A stretch of 64,000 nucleotides of DNA from Achatina immaculata (GCA_009760885.1 CM019691.1:29868314-29932313), one strand, 5' to 3'. Numbered from the stretch's first letter, positions 32,758 through 43,617 are shown. Notes: generated by a model from the letters alone, not told the origin. Translations and numbers: made by a program.

Positions 32758-33345
32758 CGGAGGAGTAACCGAGGAGACGTTCCGGTTAAATGAATAAAGA
32801 CAAGGGACAAAAAAAAGGTGCATCTACTTGGAATAGAACTGGGGTCACTCGCTTTATAAGCCGGCATTATACTTCAACGCCAATCATTTTAATTTCTTAA
32901 AAAAAGAACTACCCATTGATTGATGACATACAATATGTCTCAGTTGTGCATTAGAGAGCAACATTTTTTTCTGTTATTTTTAACTTCGTACACCGGCATT
33001 TTAAACAGTTTCCGAAAATAAATGACCTTTATGAAACCTCTTTCACTATCGATAGCAAAAGTCACATACGAATAATGTGATTGCCTCATTACCATAATGT
33101 ATTACATTGTGTAGAAACTCACGCGAAATAGATAGTTTGTTTTCCTGGATGTTCAGCCACAAAAGCAAAATTTACAAGTTCGCTGATGTTTACATTCTGG
33201 GAAAAAGCTAAAAAAAAAAACAAACAAACAAATTGTAAGCTAGACACACATTTTGTTGGTGGTTTCATCCTCGGAGATAGAATTGTATATAATGCAGTCG
33301 CTTTTTATTTGAAGATATGCTGGGTTTGTATCAAACTGTTTAATA
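32758..33345. other. Unassigned
   Basis: No gene recognised. The stretch TTGGAATAGAACTGGGGTCACTCG near 32829-32850 is faintly B-box-like but isolated. Confidence 0.4.
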
Positions 33346-33349
33346 GTAA

Positions 33350-33630
33350 AAAGGTAATATTCCTGTTTCCATGCCATTAAAGTATATTGGGGAATACGGT
33401 GTTAGGCCCGTATTTTCCATGAGCTTCGGCACATGAAAGTGTGATGTGGTCAGTATCACGCCTGGCCGCTTTACCTTCCCAGATTTCTCTGGTACCCATT
33501 TTCCGAGGCTGGGTGAACCCTGGGGCCGTATTGGTCAGAAAAAAAAAAAAAATCCCGCTCACGTGGGGAATCGAACCCTCGACCATTCGGTTGCTACACA
33601 GTTTGCTCTAACCACTATACCAGCCGAATG
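33350..33630 (-). repeat. SINE-2 copy 3
   Basis: The minus strand begins with a clear tRNA-like head (GCTGGTATAGTGGTTAGAGC, then GAGGGTTCGATTCCCC), a T14 run, GTTCACCCAGCCTCGG, AAATGGGTACCAGAGAAATC, CAGGCGTGATACTGACC, and the family tail with AATACGGGCCTAACACCG. Best-preserved head of the family. Confidence 0.85.
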
Positions 33631-33886
33631 TATTTCAGCTTTGAAGTTTTAATTGAAAGCAAAGCCATTTATTGGTATAAACGTATAATCTAGGGTTTTT
33701 TGCCCGCTCGACATATTGTGTAAGGGGACCTAACAAATCCGTATTCAGTTATTTCTATGAAACACAGTTCATTCCCTTATTCTCCGCCACGTCAAAGAAC
33801 GAGACGGTATCACAGTATGGACCTAGCGTAGTTCCCCCCACCCCCTTTTTATCTCTCTCTCCCCCCTCTCTCTCCCCCCCCCCACT

Positions 33887-33958
33887 TCCTCGATAGTGTA
33901 GTGGTTAGTATCCCCGCCTGCCACGCCGGAGACCAGGGTTCGATTCCCCGCCGGAGAG
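33887..33958 (+). tRNA. tRNA-Asp-like sequence with GCC anticodon, degenerate
   Basis: Seventy-two nt with the layout of a eukaryotic tRNA-Asp: TCCTCGATAGTGTAGTGGTT, TATCCCCGCCTG, and T arm GGGTTCGATTCCCC. The anticodon position (33920-33922) reads GCC (glycine) where tRNA-Asp has GTC. Mismatches occur in the acceptor stem (two), anticodon stem (one) and T stem (one). A functional gene is therefore unlikely; a tRNA pseudogene or the head of a SINE is more probable. No T-run terminator follows immediately. Confidence 0.6.
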
Positions 33959-33984
33959 TGGATTTTCTTCACAGCATTAACTAA

Positions 33985-35130
33985 AATGACAGAAAGCTGG
34001 CTGTCTAATATAAATGATGACAAATTGTGTGGTGCTGTCGCTGTTCATTTCAAGAAAGCCTTCGATATGACTGATCATGAAATTCTTGCAAAAGGTTATA
34101 GATTACACCCTGACCTAACAAAATTTATTGCATCATTTCTCTCGGGTAGAAAACAAGTAGTTTGCTTTAGAAACAAAATATCTGACTCTTCTGTGGTTGA
34201 CACTGGTATTCCTCAAGGCTCCATTCTTTGTCCTCTTCTCTTTGCTATTTACATTAACGACTTACCACTACATTTATAGCACTCTTCGTGTGATCTTCTT
34301 GCTGATGACTGTACTGTTTACAATAGTGACTGTGACATCAATAAACTGCAGACAACGCTCCAAAACGATATAAACATTGTGATTAAATGGAGTAATAAAA
34401 ATGGTATGTTGATAAACACCAACAAAACCAAATCCATGCTCATCACTACAAGACAGAAACTGCAGAATGCAACAAAAACTTTGTGCTGTTACTAAGGCAA
34501 TAGAAAATGGTCATGAACATAAAACTCTAGGACTCATCATTGATCATCATTTAACTTGGAATTCTCACGTACATAACCTAAAAAAACTTGAGTGCACAGA
34601 AAGTTTACCAACTAGCCAAAATTAAACACTTTATTAACAAAGATACAAGAAAGATATACTACATAAAACACATACACTTAGATTACTATTCCACAATCTG
34701 GGATGGATGTTCAGTCTCAAACACAAAAAGGCTCCACTCACCTCACAGACGAGCATTAAATCTGATTTGTGACAAACACCCAGTACAGACTGTAGATCAG
34801 CACAAACAACTCAAAATTCTACCCATCAAATATAGAGGTCTTTTTTAACAAAGTTAATTTTGTTCACAGAATTCTGTCGCACAATGCTCCGCCTTACTTG
34901 TGATCACTGTTTACGTATAACACTAGACATAGCCAGCGTTTAAAAAACTGCCTTCTTCTTAAACCCAGGATTGATATGTACAAGAAAAGCCTTGCATACT
35001 CTGCAGTACGGCTCTGGAACACCCTCCTCTACCATTTAAAATCCATTAGTAATACTTCATCCTTTAACTCGAACCTGTTTCATTATTTACTTGCGTGTAA
35101 TTATATGCCTCCATAGAATAACCAGCACTC
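33985..35130 (+). pseudogene. LINE-D reverse transcriptase and C-terminus, decayed
   Basis: Reverse transcriptase of a jockey/CR1-like LINE. Motif A appears as VHFKKAFDMTDHEIL, with histidine in place of the catalytic aspartate. Motif B is GIPQGSILCPLLFAIYINDL. After an in-frame TAG at 34277-34279, motif C follows as LLADDCTVYNSD with both aspartates. Further right, NLICDKHPVQTVDQ and a C-terminus with KSLAYSAVRLWN can be traced through several stops and frame changes to about 35115. The 5' half is missing. Confidence 0.82.
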
Positions 35131-35640
35131 TCTCAACCCATGACCCGCCAGCCATCAAGTACTAAAATAACATAGTTCGAAAAATAACTTGTTAGATATT
35201 GTTAGAAATTTTTTTTTTTATGCGACGAAAACAACAGGCCATGACCCGGTGGTACTGCAAACCGGGTCCACTCGTAACGAGATGTGGACCATACCCCCGG
35301 CATTCAATGTGCAGGGCATGCCTCGGATATCTCCTTTAGTTAAAAAATAACGTAGCTTTAATGTTTGTTAAAAAAGCATATGTTAGAAGATCTGTACTGA
35401 CAATGTATTTTTTATTATATATATGTCTGTGTGCGCGTATATGTGTGTGAGTGGTATTTTATTAGGTTAGTTACTTCTTCTCTTTTACTGTTAATGTAAT
35501 AGTTTAATCTTACACTCTTTTGGTATGTTTTTTTTCCTAATGTAATTTGTATACTTGTATTAAATTAAGTGTGTGGGAAGAATGAAAGATGAAGTGATGA
35601 AGGGCAGAATGTAAGACGGGCCTGCTTGCCCATTTCTTTA
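35131..35640 (+). mobile_element. LINE-D 3' untranslated region and terminal motif
   Basis: Follows the decayed frame. It ends in ATGAAGGGCAGAATGTAAGA and CGGGCCTGCTTGCCCATTTC, which recur alone at 21755, 42289 (minus) and, diverged, 9321 (minus). A stretch at 35235-35330 with paired CCGG/GGTCC segments may be a separate insertion. Confidence 0.6.
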
Positions 35641-35647
35641 CCCTTTT

Positions 35648-35805
35648 CTCTCCCTCTCTCTCTCTCTCTCTCCCTTGCTCTCTTATGGTGAAGATCGGTA
35701 ATTCGTCTCCAGCCTGATGTTGTGCAACTTCACCCCTCATAGAAATAGGTTATACTGCTCCTCCTACTATTGAGAGAGAGAGAGAGAGAAGGAGAGAGAG
35801 ACACA
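35648..35805. repeat. (CT)n and (GA)n microsatellites
   Basis: CT units at 35648-35673 directly after the LINE-D end, then GA units at 35772-35800 with CA and ACAC units following to about 35830. Confidence 0.9.
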
Positions 35806-35879
35806 CACACACCAAATACACACATACACCCAGGGGGGGGGAGACATACCTCGTAGCATATGCATACTGTAGGGGGTGT

Positions 35880-36075
35880 CAGACCTTCGTGTCTTCACAT
35901 TTCTATGCCACTACAGCATTATTTTGGGTAGGGATGCCAGGGAAATCGCCCTGCAGGTTTTTTTTTTGGAAGGCTGGATAGTGCCCTGTCGGTCCGAACA
36001 AAACTCTGCCCAAGTGTGAAATCGAACGAGGCAGACGAGGGCACCACCCAGTATACCTCCGGAGACACGAGGATT
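35880..36075 (-). repeat. SINE-1 copy 2
   Basis: The minus strand has GTTCGATTTC as B box, and the tail with GGCATCCCTACCC-type and ATGCTGTAGTGGCATAGAAA motifs shared with 1545-1795. The head around GGAGGTATACTGGGTGGTGC differs from copy 1. Confidence 0.6.
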
Positions 36076-36189
36076 TTACCTCATTCAAGGGGACTAGGAA
36101 GGTGGTGTGAGGGAGGGGGAAATGGATGAAAAAATATAGGCGAGGGAGTTTTGTACTGGTTTACAATTTTTTTTTTTTTGGGCACACCC

Positions 36190-36475
36190 TGAACGTTACA
36201 AAAAAACCTTGTCAAAAAGATAAGAGAGAGACAATGTACTTTCATAGGACATGCAATGAGAAGAGGAGGCATTGAAAATATTATAACAACAGGAAAAATA
36301 GAAGGAAGAAGATCAAGAGGAAGACCAAGAGAAATGATACTGGACAGTCTGACGGGATGGTGTGAGAGGAGATCACCAACTGAGCTGACGGCCTGCATGA
36401 AGGATCGTGTACTCTGGAGAAGCATAATAGCCAACGCCAGTCGGCACGGCACATGATGATGATGATGAACGTTAC
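36190..36475 (+). mobile_element. LINE-C 3' fragment with 10-bp target duplication
   Basis: TGAACGTTAC at 36190-36199 recurs at 36466-36475. The 266-bp insert is nearly identical to the end of LINE-C (62920-63170): frame [20 protein letters not shown], then [20 protein letters not shown], ending RHGT, stop, and an ATGATGATGATG tail. It carries RPRE where the longer copy has RARE. A strongly 5'-truncated, recent insertion. Confidence 0.95.
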
Positions 36476-36478
36476 GTC

Positions 36479-36840
36479 CTCCTCCTCCTCCTCCTTCTTC
36501 CTGGAACTTGGAGCTTGTGTTCTTTTCAGCCAATGCGGTGAAGATGTTGAGGCGCAGCATCTTGTTGGGTTGAGAGTGGGTTAATGTGGCTTTTTTTGGT
36601 TGGGGGGGGGGGGGGGTGTCTCTGGCTGGTGTTAAAAACAGCGGGTGTGCAATACTTCTTTAGCAGACTCCACCACCTTGGGGAGTTTGGCGATCCATGT
36701 CCTATTAGCCAAGATAGGCTTTTTATTGGAGGGGGAGGGGAGGGGAGGGGTACCAACGAAGAGGTGGAACGAGGGTCTTGATCAGCTGTTGTTCACCAAC
36801 TTAAATTCTAGCAGTTCAACTATGAGTTGCTGATAGCCAA
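36479..36840 (-). repeat. F-repeat copy 4
   Basis: The minus-strand copy begins at a CCT/TTC array (36479-36500), equivalent to the GAA tail of copy 5, and contains the GATGCTGCGCCTCAACATC block and AGTCTGCTAAAGAAGTATTG. It contains a G14 run at about 36601-36616. It abuts the LINE-C fragment. Confidence 0.65.
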
Positions 36841-37195
36841 GCCGAACAGTCTTTGTTCCCTGAATGCTACTCATATACATAAAAGCTAACAGCATTTATA
36901 AGTTTACTTATTATAAAGAATCATAAGTTTCACGGTCCTGCAAGTTTGCTGTCAATATTTGACAATGTTTAGACAGTGTTAAGATCGTATTTAGTAGGAC
37001 ATGCGCAGCTAATATAGATATCGGTCAGTGTACCCTGTAAGGTTTGGCTGTGCGTGCCCAAATTTTGGGACACGTGTGCACATACTCTTTTTAAAAAAAT
37101 GTATGGTCTTAACGTCAAATTACAAGACACACACACACACACATATAAAGTTCTCATAGGGGAAAAAAAACTCAGATCAAAAGTAATCGAGATTA
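36841..37195. other. Unassigned
   Basis: No gene recognised. A short CA run lies near 37128-37142. Confidence 0.5.
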
Positions 37196-37288
37196 CTTCA
37201 TGTGATCTTTTTTGCTGATGACTGTACTGTTTACAATAGTGACTGTGACATCAATAACCTACAGACAACGCTCCAAAACGATATAAAT
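37196..37288 (+). mobile_element. LINE-D internal fragment
   Basis: Ninety bp nearly identical to 34290-34382 (frame ADDCTVYNSDCDINNLQTTL), covering reverse transcriptase motif C. Both ends stop abruptly; the right end runs into TATATGTAGTGTGTG repeats. An internal piece without the element's 3' end is unusual for LINE insertion and suggests deletion or rearrangement. Confidence 0.85.
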
Positions 37289-37420
37289 GCTGTATATGTA
37301 GTGTGTGTATCTGTAGACGTGGTGTGTGTATCTGCGTGTATCTGTATATGTAATGTGTATATCTGCGTGTATCTGTATATGTGGTGTGTGTATCTGTGTT
37401 CATGGTGTGTGTACTCATAG
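37289..37420. repeat. Degenerate TGTATCTGTATATGTG repeat
   Basis: Tandem GTGTGTATCTG and TGTATATGTAGTG units directly after the LINE-D fragment. Confidence 0.8.
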
Positions 37421-37519
37421 TTTTATTCAGCGTTACTAAAATACGGAGCAACATTAGGAAATTGACAAATAAAACTAGCAATATAATATTTATACGTATA
37501 AATATGTATAACATATAGT

Positions 37520-37767
37520 GAGGAAAGACGCTGGGGATGGTTCGGACATGTGCTCCGAATGACTAACAACTCACTACCAAAAATATAACAAAGATAGACA
37601 CCACAGGGGAACAGAAGTAAAGATAGACCAAAGAAGACATGGAGAAAAACAACAGAGAGGATGTTGAGCAATTAGAGAGGTCATCTGGGCAAGAGTAGAA
37701 AAAAACGGCAAAGGACAGGCGTTTGTGGAAAATCTTTGCGGAAGCCCCATTTGCCTTGGGCACTTAA

Positions 37768-37825
<58 letters not shown>

Positions 37826-37840
37826 AAGAGAGAGAGAGAT
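37520..37840 (+). mobile_element. LINE-B 3' end with long (GA)n tail
   Basis: Begins TGAGGAAAGACGCTGGGGAT, the same start as several LINE-B C-terminal pieces, and runs through CCAAAGAAGACATGGAG and GCCTTGGGCACTTAAGGTTG into a GA array (about 37774-37840, with GACA interruptions). Frame equivalent to RRWGWFGHVLRMTNNSL. Several small indels break it. Confidence 0.85.
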
Positions 37841-38027
37841 TTTTTCGTGGCACATAAAATTTTATACCCAGACTGCCGTGTGTGTGTATGTGTGTGCGTG
37901 TGTGCACGTGCGCCGTCGCGCTACTGCGCAGCTTAGAGGGAACATTAATATCAGTGTGGAGAAATAGAATGCGACCAAAAAAAAAAAACCGATTTATTAA
38001 TTCTGAATGCCAGTCTGTTCGTAAAAA

Positions 38028-38095
38028 ATCCGCCCGAGTCTTCTAATTTACAAGCAAGCGCACTAACCACTACACCACAGCGGCACACTATAACG
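38028..38095 (-). repeat. tRNA-like SINE head
   Basis: The minus strand reads GCCGCTGTGGTGTAGTGGTT then AGTGCGCTTGCTTGTAAATT, close to the head of SINE-1 copy 1. The B box is degraded and the body is absent or unrecognised. Confidence 0.5.
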
Positions 38096-39410
38096 GTGTA
38101 ACAGGGGAAAATAAACCCACAAAAACAAAACAAAACACAGCTAGATCGCGTGAATATCCTCCAAAGAAGAAGAAAGAGATGTTGAACAAAAGTTACCTGG
38201 CAGAGAACTATAAAAGCAGAAATAATTAGCAGGCAACACAGCTGGGATAACATACCAAAAGCTAGCCGTGGGAAATGAAGAGAATTTGTTGCTGTCCTGC
38301 AGGATACCGTTAGGCGTACTGAGCGGTGATCATGCATGATTATCTGCTTTTGATTATGCTAATTTGCTGTAAGTAGAAAGAATATGTTTTTCCCTTTTAC
38401 ACTATTAGTCACATTGCCCTCTTTTGATACTTTTTTTTCTTGTTCGTTTCCCTCCTGTGCGCCATCAATGTTGGTCACACACTCTAGTGTATATCCAGTA
38501 TCTCGGCATATTATCAGCATGCAGAAACAGAGAAGGCGCTACCATAACTGGAACTAAGCAATGCTTTGGATGCAAGTCTCAGAGTGACGAACTAGTGATT
38601 TTTCAGGGGCATATTTTAATTTTTTTTTTGGGGGGGGGGGGGGCGCAAATGAAATCTTAGTACAGGACCAGCCTTCTAACTGCAGGAATTCAGAAATTTA
38701 TACGTACACTGTATGAGCTTGCCTTGTTTCCGGTTACAGAAAGTCAGCAAGGGGGGTAATCTAGGTTATTTTTTGTCTACTGTATACGTCTAGAGTAGTC
38801 GGAACATACGCATATGTACACATCACGAACAAATGGTCTAGTCTTAACAATAATAGCTGATTGTTATTGTTTTTCTTCTCCCAGTTAAATGTCAGGAGAA
38901 TTAAATATTCATGAGAAATTTGCAGGAAACAATATATATGAACTCGTTTTCCAGCAGGACGAGTTGACACCAAAGAGGACAATGTCAAGCACTGAACTGA
39001 AAGGAAACATGACAGAAACACAGAACTGGGTACAGGAGGCCCAATGTTTGATTTAAAAAAAAAAAAAAACACAATCTCCTTTGTTCGATACAAGCGCGCT
39101 TTGAGAGAAGTTGCGAGATTCAGTTTCAGTTTTTATTCAGTTCGTTTTTGAACAGTGACTGATTACTTCGAGCTTTTGACCGAAGTGAGAGTCTTTATTA
39201 GTTTCCTTCAGTCTTCCACAGGATAACATCTGCCACCCCTCCCCGGCCACTTTTGTCAACAGTTTTGTCAAAAATTGTGCCACTCGTACATAGACTCATT
39301 CGTGTTCCTTGTTACTGATTTATTTCCTGTATCAACATTATTGATTTATTGCCTTTTTTTCTGGTTTCCATTACGTTTTTACAAAAAATTGCTTCTATCA
39401 TATCGTACAT
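38096..39410. other. Unassigned, no gene recognised
   Basis: Contains T9G14 at about 38620-38643, an A run at 39057-39069, and otherwise no identifiable element. Confidence 0.5.
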
Positions 39411-39412
39411 TA

Positions 39413-39532
39413 TACATGCATACATACATACATCCATCCACATGCATACACACATACATACATACATACATAATACATACAAACATGCATACATACATAC
39501 ATAAATACATACATACATACATACGTACATGC
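39413..39532. repeat. (CATA)n microsatellite
   Basis: TACA/CATA units with CATC and CATG variants. Confidence 0.95.
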
Positions 39533-39762
39533 TTACTTCGTAGTTCATTGTTTCATTTTGCTTTTGTCAAACTTCTGTAATCACATTTTTATAAGTTTCT
39601 GCTGTTCCCATCATTCATGATTAGTAATCTTCACGTGGCACATCCCTTAAATATCTTTTTGCGACTTAGTTTGCAAAACAAATATGATTAAACAGTAGGG
39701 CCTATACATCTATATAATATTATCTTTTATTTTAGAAGCCACATGAACAAGTGTTTGCTCTT

Positions 39763-39802
39763 CTCTCTCTCTCTCTCTCTCACTCTCTCTCTCTCTCTCT
39801 TT
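39763..39802. repeat. (CT)n microsatellite
   Basis: CT units with one CACTCT interruption. It lies just beyond the 3' side of the minus-strand LINE-C relative; relation to that element is unclear. Confidence 0.85.
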
Positions 39803-40139
39803 TCCATGCCAGTCAGGTGTTGGTCGTCATTGATTTCCATAACCACCTGTCCTGTACTCTTTCTATAAGCTGTGTTTTGTACTGTGCTCTGTGCCACTTT
39901 TTTCTTAGTCAATCAAGTATCTTGTTTCTTTGTCTTCCTCTGTCCCTTTTATTTCAAGTTTTCCTGTTTTTATTAAATGCTCCTGTTTGCCTCTTCTTAA
40001 AACATGTCCTACAAATCTGGTCTGTCATGTTCTGAATTTTGCCATATTTTCTCTCTTTTGCCCAGCCTCGCTTAGAACCTCTTCACTTGTTTTCTTGGCT
40101 ACCCATGGTATTCTCATAAGTTTTCTTATGAACCACATC

Positions 40140-40437
40140 TCTGCAACCAGTTTCATGGGTGATCAGGAAAAGGAGATGGATATACGTTGGTCACGTGATG
40201 AGAAGAAACAGTCAGAGAATCTCAAAACAAGCTATAAAATGGAACACAGCAGGCCAAAGAAAAAGAGGCAGACCGCGTGAAACTCTTAAGAGGACATTGT
40301 TAAGAGAGGCCAAATTAATAGGCATACAATTCCTTGATGAGTTTGAAAGACTCGCCAAAGACAGGAAAAATTGGCGAACTGCCTTGCGAGCCCTATGTGA
40401 CGTCTAACGGCACTGGAAGGATATAAGATATATCTGC
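40140..40437 (+). mobile_element. LINE-A 3' fragment inserted in the LINE-C relative
   Basis: TCTGC flanks the insert (40140-40144 and 40433-40437). The insert (40145-40432) matches the last 280 bp of LINE-A: frame WVIRKRRWIYVGHVMRRNSQ, GQRKRGRPRETLKRTLLREA, DRKNWRTALRALCDV, stop, and the GGATATAAGATA tail. The short open frame of 82 codons (40159-40407) is intact to the native stop. Removing the insert restores continuous host LINE sequence. Confidence 0.93.
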
Positions 40438-40561
40438 CGCTTCCAATAGAACTTGAATGCTTTGTGTTATCGTCCATGCTTCGCATCCATATAATAATAT
40501 GGTCCGAGGTAACACTGAATAACTCTCTTTCTGGTGTTCACTGACAGAGCTGTGAGGCGCA

Positions 40562-40723
40562 GTATAGTAAGAGAACACAGTTTTGTAGGACTGGACCTCG
40601 AAAAAATCGTAGACAAAGCACTTTAGTGAGACGTGAGGGAAATAAAAATCACAAGAGAATTACCTGGGGTTCGAACACGGACTCTGGTAGGACGAGCAGC
40701 CGTCTAGCCACTGTTGTATAGTA
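40562..40723 (-). repeat. SINE-4 copy with 8-bp target duplication
   Basis: GTATAGTA at 40562-40569 recurs at 40716-40723. On the minus strand the 146-bp insert reads CAGTGGCTAGACGGCTGCTC, GTCCTACCAGAGTCC, B box GTGTTCGAACCCCAGG, then a short tail to AGTCCTACAAAACTGTG. It interrupts the LINE-C relative, so it is the younger element. Confidence 0.88.
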
Positions 40724-41108
40724 TGTTTTTTATTTTCATAAATGCTGACTTGGCCTGGGTTGTTCTGCTGATTACTTCGGTTTCGCATCTTTCGTCTTAT
40801 GTAATTATTGTTCCTAAATACTTTAATTTGTCCCCTTGCTTTTATTCTGTGCCTTTTACTTTGATGCTGCATTTTGCTGGTCTTTTTGGATACGGCCGTG
40901 ACTTTTGTCTTCTTAATATTTAAATAAGTCCTTTCTCCTCGCTTCTTTCTACTGTTTTTGTCTAACAAGGCTTGCAGCTCTTCTTTGCTTTGGGCTATCA
41001 GTACCGTGTCATCTGCATATCTTAGATTGTTTAGTTTGTATCCATCCACTGCTATCCCAGACATGTTTTTACCGTGTCTTATAATTCTTTCACTATAGAG
41101 GGAGAGCT

Positions 41109-42239
41109 CTTATGTTCAGCTCCAGTAATAGTGAGGACAGATAACGATGATAACAGACTCTCGTCGTATATCAAAGCAGAATACAGTGTACAATGCCTTC
41201 CCGGATATATGTAAAACCACAATTCTTGGAAAACTCGACAAATCCACTAATCGTTAACTCACTCACAGTTTATTTCTCAGTCTATTAACAGGCCTCGTGG
41301 GTGAGTAAATATTGATCGACCAGTAAGATTTTCCTCAAAATGGATGTTGTTCGTCAGTTAATTTTTAACACATAATTTTTAACACTGAAACTCACAAAAG
41401 AGTGACCGCGGGGTCAGTGTCCGAGAAGGCTTCTGAAAACAATAACTTCTCCCTCGGTAAAGGTGGCGCCACGTATTTGCATTTAACATGGTGGACAGAG
41501 ATAAACAATGGTTTGTTGTTAACAGCCGATTAACTGTAACCATGATTAGACGGAGAACACAAAACCAGCCGAGCCGCTTGACCACACTAGTAAGTTTCTG
41601 TTTTTTTTAAAGATTCAAATAAAATTGTACTTTACATTAGTCATAGTTGTTCATTTGTTATAAAATTAAATCATACGCTGCCCGTGAGCAGACGATAGTA
41701 AAGGGAGCGCTCAATCATTCACATGGGAACACAAAATAAAGTGAAACAAGGACCCAGTGAACCGAGCTAATCGTTCATAGTTGCTTTATATTTGTCTAAT
41801 CGTATATAGATTTTATCACAAACATAATAAGTGAGACACGTGCGATTAACTATAGCGAGTTAAATGTGTTTAAGCGAAACGTGGGAAATGAAGCGAAGCA
41901 AAGTACGGTTTCTCGGCCTATTGCTCAGCGAATTATAGTGTTTATCGTTATTCTGCTTGACTGATTATTCTCAGCTGAGTTACCTGCTACAGCTTAAAAT
42001 ATTTTAAAAAAACGCAAAAAAGATATGGGCGCAGTAGGACATTACTGAGTCAGTGAAACAGTTTAACCACAGTAAGGTTAAACAAAAGGCTTTGAAACGA
42101 CCATCATGGTTAATTGATTGCCGAGCTTGCTATCTTTTTTTAAATAATTCTCACCCCTTCCCCTTTCATATTGTTGTTGTATTATTAGTAGAATTAATTT
42201 CTTTTATTTATACACTAACTTTAACTTGATCATGTAGCA

Positions 42240-42240
<1 letters not shown>
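41109..42240. other. Unassigned, no gene recognised
   Basis: No open frame above 68 codons and no recognisable repeat. Confidence 0.5.
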
Positions 42241-42242
<2 letters not shown>

Positions 42243-42279
<37 letters not shown>

Positions 42280-42350
42280 TCTGAAGTGTGTGGAGATGGT
42301 GAAGAACTGGACATGTGAGCCCATCTGACATTCTGCCCTTTATCATGCTA
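42243..42350 (-). repeat. LINE-D-type 3' terminus followed by (GA)n
   Basis: The minus strand reads GATAAAGGGCAGAATGTCAG and TGGGCTCACATGTCCAGTTC, matching the LINE-D terminal motif, then about 20 bp and a CT array (GA at 42245-42277 on the plus strand). The LINE-D copy at 35640 is also followed by CT, suggesting the tail is part of the element. Confidence 0.6.
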
Positions 42351-42748
42351 CTTTCTCTAACTTCCAGACATCCTACATTGGATAGTACAAACATGTTATG
42401 CATATAACAGAACTGCAATATCAAAGTTAAAATAACAAACCTATCACATTTCACTCTCACCTACATACTGAATACAGAAAATAAATGCATATGTGCAACA
42501 GAATTGCTTTTGCAGACTTGCACATTAATGAATATTAACCAGACTACTATACAGTAAGAGAGTTTAATATAAAATCATTTACATTCATTGGTTGCAATAT
42601 GAGTCTTAATGTAATGTAAAATTAGACAGAGCAAATGAACACACTGTATTTTCAAATGGTAGAGGAGAGAGAGGGAGAGAGAGAGAGAGAGATAAAGTAT
42701 TTGCACTTGTTTCTTTTCACCATTTAAAAAAAAACAAACTAGTCTTAA
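42351..42748. other. Unassigned, with a GA array
   Basis: AT-rich. GAGA units lie at about 42663-42693. Otherwise nothing recognised. Confidence 0.5.
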
Positions 42749-42960
42749 TAGCTAATGTGGAACACAACAGGCCAAAGAAAAAGAGGTCGACCACATGAAA
42801 CTCTAAAGAGGACATTGTTAAGAGAGGCCAAATTAGTAGGCATAAAATCTTTTGATTAAGTTGAAAAGCTTGCCGAAAACAGGAAAACTTGGCAAACTAC
42901 CATTCAAGCCATACGTGACGTTTAATGGCACAGGAAGGATATAAGATGTAGTAGCTAATG
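42749..42960 (+). mobile_element. LINE-A 3' fragment with 9-bp target duplication
   Basis: TAGCTAATG at 42749-42757 recurs at 42952-42960. The 194-bp insert covers the last codons of LINE-A (TGQRKRGRPHETLKRTLLRE, ending IRDV) and the end GGCACAGGAAGGATATAAGA. One in-frame TAA near 42858 and more substitutions than the other copies suggest an older insertion. Confidence 0.9.
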
Positions 42961-43614
42961 GAAGAAACTCTTACAGATGTTGTATTAATATTTTTTTGTA
43001 TTTAGTTTTGACCCAGCCTTGTTGCCTTATTCTCTCTTGAAGTTTACCACATAATGTTTACTTAGGAATATGACTGTTCACCCATTATTTTTTTTTACAT
43101 GCTCCAGCTATCTTAATATTCTACTTGTTTTACAAGCAGATTAAAGTCTTTTATTGATGAAAATAATAACTATGAATATAACTTGAAAACTTTTGCCTTT
43201 TCTAGAATATTGTGGGTGGTAGTGGATAAGTCTAATTAACACTGGTTCTGAGCTGTTGCACAGATTGTCATTTGGAAGAGGGGAACATGGAATTCATCAC
43301 AGTTATTGCTTAGCATGTGTCAGAATGGTGGACTGTCAAGACGTGCAGATCAAACAGTGTAATACCATTGAGCGTCTCATTGCTGTTGAACAGCTGGGAT
43401 TTCTGTCTCAGGCCTAAATCCCAGCAGCTACTTGTTGCCAAAGCTGAAGGAGCACTTGGAAAGCTAAACATTTCACATCAGATGAAGTGAGAGAAGTCTG
43501 TTTTATGCTGGTAGATTTGAAAATGACTTACAGATTCTTGAAATGATAAGCAGTGTCACACACTAACAGAAATGTATTGAACTGGATTGAGACTATGAAT
43601 GAGACTGTAATTAT
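42961..43614. other. Unassigned
   Basis: No gene or recognised element. Confidence 0.5.
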
Positions 43615-43617
43615 GTA

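Larger units (their letters stand above)
39830..41108 (-). pseudogene. LINE-C relative, decayed, split by two insertions
   Basis: On the minus strand from 41108: LYSERIIRHGKN, then [20 protein letters not shown] (reverse transcriptase motif C, both aspartates kept), then RNRSNQQNNPGQVS matching the [11 protein letters not shown] stretch of LINE-C. A SINE-4 interrupts at 40570-40715, after which KRVIQCYLGP continues. A LINE-A fragment interrupts at 40145-40432, after which AEMWFIRKLMRIPW, RFVGHVLRRGKQEHLIKTGK and GTEEDKETRYLID complete the C-terminus. Numerous frameshifts and stops make this older than both insertions. Confidence 0.85.

Noticed and set aside
33887..33958. Functional tRNA gene
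   Set aside because: Mismatches in three stems and no terminator; kept only as a tRNA-like sequence.
36081..36560. 159-codon minus-strand frame with poly-glycine
   Set aside because: Mostly antisense of the LINE-C fragment plus a CCT array.
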